A stretch of 5,207 nucleotides of DNA from Spirochaetaceae bacterium. GTDB taxonomy: Bacteria; Spirochaetota; Spirochaetia; Treponematales; Treponemataceae. The notes below the pieces were generated by a model. That model saw only the letters and a list, made by a program, of their open reading frames with translations. It did not search any database and had not been told where the DNA came from. Shown piece after piece: positions 1 through 4,267 of the stretch. Where the stretch lies: NCBI GenBank assembly GCA_031290725.1, contig JAITMZ010000103.1, positions 1-5,207 on the forward strand, in the 5' to 3' direction. Each line of letters starts with the position of its first letter. The first letter of the stretch is position 1. Made by a program: the position numbers and the translations under genes.

Positions 1-672
1 GGGGGCGGCGGCTTTCTGGCGGGGGTGGCCTTCGCGGTGAAGAACGTGAACCCCAAGGTGCGGGTGATCGGCGTGCAGGCGGAACGGGCGGATGCCATGG
101 TGCAGTCCTTTCACCAGAAAAAGCACGTGGCCCTGGACAACATTTTCACCATCGCCGACGGCATCGCGGTGAAAAATCCCGGGGAACTCACCTGCCGGTA
201 CATGCTGGAATACGTGGACGACATGGTGACGGTGAGCGACGACGAGATCGCCTCCACGATCATCATGCTCATGGAGCGCACCAAGATGGTGGTGGAGCCT
301 GCGGGCGCGGCGAGCCTGGCTGCGGCCATCCACGGCAAGATCAAGTTCGGCAAGTGCAACGCCTGCATCCTCTCCGGGGGCAACATCGACGTGGGCTTCA
401 TCAGCAAGATCATCGAGCGGGGCCTGGTGAGCCGGGGGCGGCAGCTTAAGTTTTCCGTGATTTTGGTAGACAAGCCCGGAAGCCTGGAAAACTTCGCCCA
501 CGTCATGGCGAAAAGCAACGCCAACATCGTGTCGGTGCAGTATGACCGGATGAGCACGGAGATGCACCTGAACGAGACGATTCTCCACGTGGCCTGCGAA
601 GTGAGCGGCTTTGACCACGGCAAAAAGGTGATCGAAGAACTGGAACGCCTGGGATTCCGCGCCTACACATAG
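1..672 (+). CDS. ilvA: Threonine ammonia-lyase (IlvA/TdcB type), C-terminal part with ACT domain
   Basis: PLP-dependent cytoplasmic enzyme that deaminates threonine to 2-oxobutyrate and ammonia, either for isoleucine synthesis or for threonine catabolism. The reading frame is open from base 1, so the gene is cut by the left edge; 223 residues are visible. They begin with the glycine-rich loop GGGGFLAG that in this family binds the PLP phosphate. The SGGNID motif at nt 373-390 is typical of the IlvA/TdcB branch. From about nt 451 a regulatory ACT domain follows, opening with VILVDKPGSLENFAHVM and ending at the TAG stop (670-672). One short ACT domain fits the roughly 400-residue TdcB-like/short IlvA class rather than the longer E. 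coli IlvA with two ACT-like regions. The ACT domain suggests amino-acid feedback control, but the ligand cannot be read from sequence. Third codon positions are almost all G or C (19 of the first 20 codons). No clear terminator follows. Family assignment is firm; biosynthetic versus catabolic role is open. Confidence 0.93.
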   Translation, partial: GGGGFLAGVAFAVKNVNPKVRVIGVQAERADAMVQSFHQKKHVALDNIFTIADGIAVKNPGELTCRYMLEYVDDMVTVSDDEIASTIIMLMERTKMVVEPAGAASLAAAIHGKIKFGKCNACILSGGNIDVGFISKIIERGLVSRGRQLKFSVILVDKPGSLENFAHVMAKSNANIVSVQYDRMSTEMHLNETILHVACEVSGFDHGKKVIEELERLGFRAYT

Positions 673-741
673 CGCCGCATGACGGAGGTGGTCTGAGAAA
701 CGTTCCCGCTCCTACATAACCGGTGCTTCCCTTGGGGAAAA

Positions 742-1914
742 TTACCGCATGACCAGCCGCACCATGCCCATGAGTGCGCCGAACCAGAAGGGTTCCATCC
801 GACCGCGCACCTCCTTCAAGTGCCTTCGGATTGGCAGATGCTGGGGGCAATGAGTTTCACAGGCGCCGCAAGCCGTGCAGTGCGTTGCCCGGCTGGAGTT
901 TGCCGACGTGGCGGCGGTGCCGGTGACGTATTGCTTCATGCCCTCCACAAAACCGATTGAAAAAGATGCATTGTAGGCGGCGAAACACCCGGGGATATTT
1001 ACATGCCGCGGGCAGGGCATACAGTAATTGCAGCCTGTACAGTGGACACGGTAGGATTTGCCGAACACCGCACGCACCGCACGGTAGACAGCCAGTTCGG
1101 CGGCAGTAAGGGGCGCATTTTCGCCGGCGGTGCGGAGATTTTCCCGCAGCTGGGACTGGGCGCTCATGCCGCTCAACACCACGGTCACCTCGTCCTGATT
1201 CCACAGCCAGCGGAATGCCCAGGCCGCGGGGGAACGGGGCGCTTCCGGCGAGGGCGAGGCGGCGGTGAACAGGGCGCTCCCTTCGGCGGGCAGGCCGGTA
1301 ACGAGTTTTCCGCCCAGAAGCGGTTCCATCACGATCACGGGGATTCCCTTTTTCGCCGCCGCCTTCAGACCCGTCACTCCGGCCTGATAGTTTTCATCGG
1401 AGTAATTGTATTGTATTTGACAGAAATCCCAATCGTAGGCGTCCAATATGGCCAGAAATTCACCCTGGGAGCCGTGGAAGGAAAAGCCTGCCTGCCGGAT
1501 TTTGCCGGCCTTCTTTTTCTCCGCGATCCATTCCCGAATCCCCCACCGGCACAGTTCATTCCACCGCGCCAGATCGGTGAGCATGTGCATGAGGTAATAA
1601 TCCACATATTCGGTTTGAAGACGCTCCAATTCCCGGCGGAAGAATTTGTCGAAATCCGCCGGCCCCCGACACAACACCAGGGGAAGCTTGGTGGCAATGA
1701 ACACCCGGTCCCGTGCCTTGTGTTTTGCCAGGATGCCGCCCAGGGTTTCTTCGCTCCCCGGATAGATATATGCTGTATCAAAATAGTTGATCCCCGCCTC
1801 GATGGCATCAATCACCAAGCGCTCGGTCTCATCGGCTGCGCGGGGGAAACGCATACAGCCAAAACCCAAAACCGACAATTTGTTGCCGGACATCTTATCA
1901 AGCCGATACTGCAT
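742..1914 (-). CDS. Aldo/keto reductase with C-terminal 4Fe-4S dicluster ferredoxin domain
   Basis: Cytoplasmic oxidoreductase of 390 residues, full length for the ferredoxin-type aldo/keto reductase group (COG1453-like). The N-terminus MQYRLDKMSGNKLSVLGFG matches the usual start of this family, which supports ATG at 1912-1914. The (beta/alpha)8 barrel covers about residues 1-285. The expected catalytic tetrad is visible: Asp46 in YFDTA, Tyr51 in AYIYPGSEE, Lys76 in ATKLP and His110 in LMHML. The C-terminal part carries two cysteine clusters: Cys292/295/298/301 (CTGCNYCMPCP) and Cys346/349/352/356 (CTACGACETHCP). Each is a plausible [4Fe-4S] ligand set, so electrons may pass to or from ferredoxin or another partner as well as NAD(P)H. 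The physiological substrate is unknown; such genes are common in anaerobes. The gene stands alone, convergent with the threonine ammonia-lyase gene and divergent from the aldolase/TRAP operon. No Shine-Dalgarno sequence precedes the start. Family call is firm, substrate not predictable. Confidence 0.93.
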   Translation of the reverse strand: MQYRLDKMSGNKLSVLGFGCMRFPRAADETERLVIDAIEAGINYFDTAYIYPGSEETLGGILAKHKARDRVFIATKLPLVLCRGPADFDKFFRRELERLQTEYVDYYLMHMLTDLARWNELCRWGIREWIAEKKKAGKIRQAGFSFHGSQGEFLAILDAYDWDFCQIQYNYSDENYQAGVTGLKAAAKKGIPVIVMEPLLGGKLVTGLPAEGSALFTAASPSPEAPRSPAAWAFRWLWNQDEVTVVLSGMSAQSQLRENLRTAGENAPLTAAELAVYRAVRAVFGKSYRVHCTGCNYCMPCPRHVNIPGCFAAYNASFSIGFVEGMKQYVTGTAATSANSSRATHCTACGACETHCPQHLPIRRHLKEVRGRMEPFWFGALMGMVRLVMR

Positions 1915-1920
1915 TTCTTG

Positions 1921-1949
1921 ATTCTAACACGATACCCCTAAAAATGCAA
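1921..1949 (-). promoter_or_regulatory. Candidate promoter of the aldo/keto reductase gene
   Basis: On the minus strand, TTGCAT (1944-1949) is followed after 17 bp by TAGAAT (1921-1926), which matches the -10 consensus at five of six positions and is preceded by an extended -10 TG (TGT-TAGAAT). The -35 box is weak (TTG only). The -10 box ends only 6 nt before the ATG at 1914, so transcription would be expected to begin at or next to the start codon. No ribosome binding site is seen between it and the ATG. Prediction from sequence only. Confidence 0.45.
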
Positions 1950-1970
1950 GGAAAAAGAACGAATTTATCC

Positions 1971-1996
1971 AAAAAAAGAAAAAAAGAGAGGAAAAA
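1971..1996 (+). promoter_or_regulatory. Purine/A-tract upstream of the operon promoter (possible UP element)
   Basis: A 26-nt uninterrupted purine run, mostly A with a few G, ends 3 nt before the -35 box of the plus-strand promoter. A/T tracts at this position can bind the RNA polymerase alpha C-terminal domains and raise transcription, or bend the DNA. Its position between two divergent promoters fits such a role, which is inferred, not shown. Confidence 0.35.
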
Positions 1997-1999
1997 CAC

Positions 2000-2028
2000 T
2001 TGACAGGAACATTTTTTTTCCTTATAAT
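2000..2028 (+). promoter_or_regulatory. Consensus sigma70-type promoter of the aldolase-TRAP operon
   Basis: TTGACA at 2000-2005 and TATAAT at 2023-2028 are both perfect matches to the housekeeping sigma factor consensus, with the optimal spacing of 17 bp. The spacer contains a run of eight T. Transcription should begin near 2035, giving an untranslated leader of about 200 nt before the ATG at 2233. Such a strong core promoter for an uptake operon suggests that expression is limited by a repressor or by events in the leader. No other promoter of this quality is seen in the window. Confidence 0.82.
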
Positions 2029-2097
2029 TCCTATTAGCCTTAAGTGCATTGTAGTGTTTATCATTTCTCTAAAATAAGGATGATATCTTGGGCACAC

Positions 2098-2120
2098 CGA
2101 AAAACCCGGTAAATTTTTCG
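2098..2120 (+). promoter_or_regulatory. A/T-rich hairpin in the leader
   Basis: CGAAAAA (2098-2104) and TTTTTCG (2114-2120) are perfect complements, forming a 7-bp stem with a 9-nt loop. A competing short stem, ACCG (2096-2099) with CGGT (2107-2110), would be followed by AAATTTTT, a weak terminator-like arrangement. It could be an attenuator element or a chance A/T structure; the stem is too AT-rich to call an intrinsic terminator. Confidence 0.3.
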
Positions 2121-2132
2121 ATGCGCTTCACA

Positions 2133-2171
2133 TTTGCATATCGCAAACGCGGTAATTGCATACGCGATTAC
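2133..2171 (+). promoter_or_regulatory. Two adjacent palindromes sharing TTGCATA, candidate operators or RNA hairpins
   Basis: The first palindrome is TTTGC-ATATC-GCAAA (2133-2147), perfect over 5-bp arms. The second is GTAATTGC-ATAC-GCGATTAC (2152-2171), with 8-bp arms that pair fully as RNA with one G-U wobble. Both contain TTGCATA followed by a CGC, and the shared element recurs 22 bp apart, close to two helical turns. That arrangement suits two dimeric repressor sites on one DNA face, or a pair of hairpins in the mRNA. The pair lies roughly 100-140 bp downstream of the -10 box, which is far for simple repression but possible for a roadblock. Confidence 0.4.
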
Positions 2172-2221
2172 ATTCTTAAACCAGAACACCTCAAAAAGAG
2201 ATGTCCTGATTCAAACTGACT

Positions 2222-2227
2222 GGAGGG
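2222..2227 (+). promoter_or_regulatory. Ribosome binding site deciding the aldolase start
   Basis: GGAGGG lies 5 nt before the ATG at 2233. The frame is open further upstream to a TTG at 2134, but that codon has no Shine-Dalgarno sequence, lies inside a palindrome, and the extra 33 residues do not resemble this enzyme family. The ATG at 2233 is therefore chosen. Confidence 0.8.
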
Positions 2228-2232
2228 TCTAT

Positions 2233-3144
2233 ATGATACGGCCAAGCGGGTCATGGGTTGCCATGCCAACCCCGTTTTCGGACGGCAACAAGATTGATTT
2301 CGGCGCGTTTCGGGTGCTGATTGACCGGCAAATCCACTATGGTACGCAGGAATTGTTTGTACTCGGCTCGGCGGGAGAGACAACGCTGCTTTCCATTGAT
2401 GAAAAGAAAGGGGTTATTAAAAACGTCATCGCCATGACCAGGGGGCGCATTCCCGTTTTCTTTGGCTGTGCGGCGAGCGATACCGCCGGCGCTGTTGACT
2501 TGGCCCGCTTTGCCGAAAGCGAGGGTGCCGACGGCGTCATTTTCACCGTGCCGCCCTATGTGCTCATTCCGCAGGAATCGGCGCTGGCACATTTGGATAC
2601 TTGTATGTCGGCGGTTAGTATCGTGTGCGGCATATATAATAACCCCTCACGCCTGGGGGTACACTTGGAACCGGAAACAATACGGGAGCTGGTAACGCGG
2701 CACCCGAATTTTGTGGCGGATAAGGAAGCCATGCCCAACGTAAGCCAACTGGTTGACGTTAAGCGCTTTTGCGGAGACAAACTGAATATCCTCTGCTGCG
2801 ATTATCCCAAGTATTCGATTATCATCCCCACCCTCGCGCTGGGGGGTAACGGCATCGCCAATATCGGCGGGAACATTATTCCCGAAGAAGCGGCGCGGTA
2901 TTCCCGCCCGTGGACGGATATGACCATCATTGAAGAATGTCGGAGGGAGTATTTTAAGTGGGTGCCCCTGCTCAAGGAACTGTATCATTTATCAAATCCG
3001 ATTGTGATAAAAGCCGCCTTGAACATTTTGGGCTTACCCGGCGGACATTTGCGAAAACCCTATGAGGACTATGCGGGCCCCCGGTATGAGGCGCTTAAAG
3101 CCATGCTCGCTGATATGGGCGTGGTGAAAAAATATGGAGTTTAG
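2233..3144 (+). CDS. DapA/NanA-superfamily aldolase-like protein (pyruvate-type class I lyase)
   Basis: A cytoplasmic (beta/alpha)8 enzyme of 303 residues, normal length for the DHDPS/N-acetylneuraminate lyase family, whose members form a Schiff base between a lysine and pyruvate or a related 2-oxoacid. Visible motifs, in order, are GSAGETTLLS (45-54) in the carboxylate-binding loop, IYNNPSR (134-140) with the barrel Tyr135 and Arg140, the Schiff-base Lys164 in VADKEAMPN, GGNGIANIGGN (204-214), and NPIVIKAALNILGLPGGHLR (255-274). Compared with E. coli DapA, Thr44-Thr45 is Ser46-Ala47, and the partner-subunit Tyr107 aligns with Val110. It is therefore probably not a dedicated dihydrodipicolinate synthase. 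The gene is first in an operon with a TAXI-TRAP transporter, which suggests that it acts on an imported organic acid or a product of it. It lies behind a consensus promoter and long leader. Family assignment is firm; substrate and reaction direction are not known. Confidence 0.88.
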   Translation: MIRPSGSWVAMPTPFSDGNKIDFGAFRVLIDRQIHYGTQELFVLGSAGETTLLSIDEKKGVIKNVIAMTRGRIPVFFGCAASDTAGAVDLARFAESEGADGVIFTVPPYVLIPQESALAHLDTCMSAVSIVCGIYNNPSRLGVHLEPETIRELVTRHPNFVADKEAMPNVSQLVDVKRFCGDKLNILCCDYPKYSIIIPTLALGGNGIANIGGNIIPEEAARYSRPWTDMTIIEECRREYFKWVPLLKELYHLSNPIVIKAALNILGLPGGHLRKPYEDYAGPRYEALKAMLADMGVVKKYGV

Positions 3145-3149
3145 AAAGG

Positions 3150-3163
3150 GTTGACCAGTCAAC
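3150..3163 (+). promoter_or_regulatory. Perfect palindrome GTTGAC-CA-GTCAAC between the aldolase and TRAP genes
   Basis: Six-base arms match perfectly around a 2-bp centre, starting 5 nt after the aldolase stop codon. As DNA it looks like a binding site for a dimeric regulator; as RNA it could form only a 5-bp stem with a 4-nt loop. No promoter is seen close by, so an operator role is uncertain. Confidence 0.35.
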
Positions 3164-3173
3164 GCTTTCGCTA

Positions 3174-3194
3174 CCCCGTCCGTTAGGGGCGGGG
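3174..3194 (+). promoter_or_regulatory. GC-rich intercistronic hairpin upstream of the binding-protein gene
   Basis: CCCCGTCC (3174-3181) pairs with GGGCGGGG (3187-3194) over 8 bp including one G-U wobble, with a 5-nt loop. No T-run follows, so it does not look like an intrinsic terminator. Its place 10 nt before the Shine-Dalgarno sequence of a solute-binding protein suggests an mRNA processing or stabilising element that lets the binding protein be made in excess, as is common in transporter operons. That role is inferred. Confidence 0.5.
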
Positions 3195-3204
3195 AATATG
3201 TTAC

Positions 3205-3210
3205 AAGGAG
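3205..3210 (+). promoter_or_regulatory. Ribosome binding site of the TAXI binding-protein gene
   Basis: AAGGAG lies 7 nt before the ATG at 3218, a good Shine-Dalgarno match at standard spacing. It supports this start, which also places the signal peptide exactly at the N-terminus. Confidence 0.8.
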
Positions 3211-3217
3211 TTTTTCG

Positions 3218-4267
3218 ATGAAAAAACCATTGGTATTGGCAGGGATTGCCATTTTGACCCTTGCCCTTGGGGTGAATCCCCTGTGGGCTGCGGGAAAATC
3301 TGAGAAAGCCGCAAGCGCGGCCTCTTCGTCCGCCATTCAGCCGCCTTCGTCGCCCTACAAGTATTCCCTTGCGGGCGGTTCGGTGGGGGGGAACTTTTAT
3401 TTGATGGGCGGCGGTCTCGCTCAAACCATCAATAAACACCTGCCGCAGTATTTCCTGTTTACGGCGGAAACAACCGGCGGCAGCACGGCGAATATCACCA
3501 TGCTGCAAAGCGGCGAGGCCGAACTGGGCATTGTGATGACCAGCGCCCTCTCGGAGGCTGTGCGGGGTGAAGCGCCGTGGACAAAGGGGGTGAAGCACAC
3601 CAAATTGCGGGGTGCCGTACCCCTGTACCCCTCGTGGCTTACCCTGGTGACCCTCAAAAATTCGGGCATTAAAACGCTGAAAGACCTCAACGGCAAGCGG
3701 GTGGGCCTGGGTTCCAAGGGCGCCGCGCTGGATTCCATCTTTCGGCAATTTTTGCAGGATCAGGGTATCGTACCCGCGCAAATCCACAACGACGGCCACG
3801 GAGCCACTGCGGTGGCCCTGGGTAACGGCGTGATTGAAGCGGCGCTGCACTTTTCCTACCCGCCCTTTGCGGCCATAGCCGAACTGGAAAGCACGAAAGA
3901 CCTGTTTTTTATCCCCCTCACCCAAGCCGAACAGGATGCGCTGGTGAAAACATACGATTTTTACAGCCGGGGCGGGTTGCCCGCAGGTTCCTACAAGGGC
4001 ATTACCGAAGAAGTGCGGGGCGTTTCGGAGTGGAACATGCTTGCCACCAGCGTCGACGTGCCTGAAGACCTGGTCTACCTGATAGTGAAAACCCTGTTTG
4101 AAAACCAGGCGGATATGCTAGCCGTACATTCCAGCTCAAAGTTTATCGCGCCGGAATACGAAGCGAATTTTAATATCCCCCTTCACGCGGGGGCTGTGCG
4201 GTACCTCAGGGAAAAAGGCGTCGCGGTGCCGGCGGCGCTCATTCCGCCGGAATATAAAGGCAAATGA
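3218..4267 (+). CDS. TAXI-family TRAP transporter solute-binding protein
   Basis: Extracytoplasmic receptor, 349 residues, that captures a ligand and delivers it to the TRAP permease encoded next. Residues 1 to about 24 form a signal peptide: MKK, a hydrophobic core, then PLWAAGKSEK with likely signal peptidase I cleavage near the double alanine. There is no lipobox cysteine, so it should be soluble in the periplasm. An Ala/Ser/Pro-rich linker (about 26-47) leads to the mature domain. TAXI family signatures are LAGGSVGGNFYLMGGGLAQ (51-69), TTGGSTANITMLQSGEAELG (85-104), and LRGAVPLYPSWLTLVTLKN with SGIKTLKDLNGKRVGLGSKG (130-168). Known TAXI ligands are mostly small carboxylates and amino acids such as glutamate; this ligand cannot be predicted from sequence. 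The gene follows the aldolase gene by 73 nt and its stop overlaps the permease start (ATGA), evidence of co-transcription and translational coupling. Family assignment is firm. Confidence 0.93.
   Translation: MKKPLVLAGIAILTLALGVNPLWAAGKSEKAASAASSSAIQPPSSPYKYSLAGGSVGGNFYLMGGGLAQTINKHLPQYFLFTAETTGGSTANITMLQSGEAELGIVMTSALSEAVRGEAPWTKGVKHTKLRGAVPLYPSWLTLVTLKNSGIKTLKDLNGKRVGLGSKGAALDSIFRQFLQDQGIVPAQIHNDGHGATAVALGNGVIEAALHFSYPPFAAIAELESTKDLFFIPLTQAEQDALVKTYDFYSRGGLPAGSYKGITEEVRGVSEWNMLATSVDVPEDLVYLIVKTLFENQADMLAVHSSSKFIAPEYEANFNIPLHAGAVRYLREKGVAVPAALIPPEYKGK

Larger units (their letters stand above)
2029..2232 (+). other. Long structured 5' leader of the aldolase-TRAP operon
   Basis: About 200 nt separate the predicted transcription start from the first gene. 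I see no convincing coding sequence here. The leader contains an A/T hairpin (2098-2120), a small palindrome (2133-2147), an 8-bp imperfect palindrome (2152-2171) and finally the ribosome binding site. Alternative pairings exist: ATCGC at 2140-2144 can pair with GCGAT at 2164-2168, which would disrupt both palindromes. I recognise no known riboswitch family. The region from 1915 to here is all the non-coding DNA between the two divergent genes. Confidence 0.55.

Noticed and set aside
111..623. Antisense frame within the threonine ammonia-lyase gene.
   Set aside because: The sense strand is unmistakable (PLP loop, SGGN, ACT domain), while the antisense product has no recognisable features.
673..741. 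Possible bidirectional terminator between the two convergent genes, from TTCCC/GGGAA at 727-739.
   Set aside because: The stem is only 5 bp with a 3-nt loop, and no T-run follows on either strand, so no terminator is called.
1003..1941. Long open frame on the plus strand opposite the aldo/keto reductase.
   Set aside because: The minus-strand frame has all family motifs and catalytic residues. The plus-strand translation shows no recognisable domain and is a shadow of GC-rich coding DNA.
2080..2112. Ten-codon reading frame (MISWAHRKTR) in the leader, ending inside the loop of the A/T hairpin; a possible leader peptide.
   Set aside because: The AAGG before its ATG touches the start codon, so spacing is wrong for translation. 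The peptide has no run of one amino acid that would support attenuation.
2134..2232. Upstream in-frame extension of the aldolase from TTG at 2134.
   Set aside because: It has no ribosome binding site and no family resemblance, and it lies over the palindromes. ATG at 2233 has GGAGGG at suitable spacing.
3174..3194. Intrinsic terminator after the aldolase gene.
   Set aside because: The GC-rich hairpin is followed by AATATGTT, not a T-tract, and a good ribosome binding site follows at once, so read-through into the TRAP genes is more likely.
3095..3925. 276-codon antisense frame over the end of the aldolase and the TAXI gene.
   Set aside because: It spans two real genes and their intergenic region, has no recognisable domain, and its translation is rich in Arg, Gly and Pro as expected for antisense frames.
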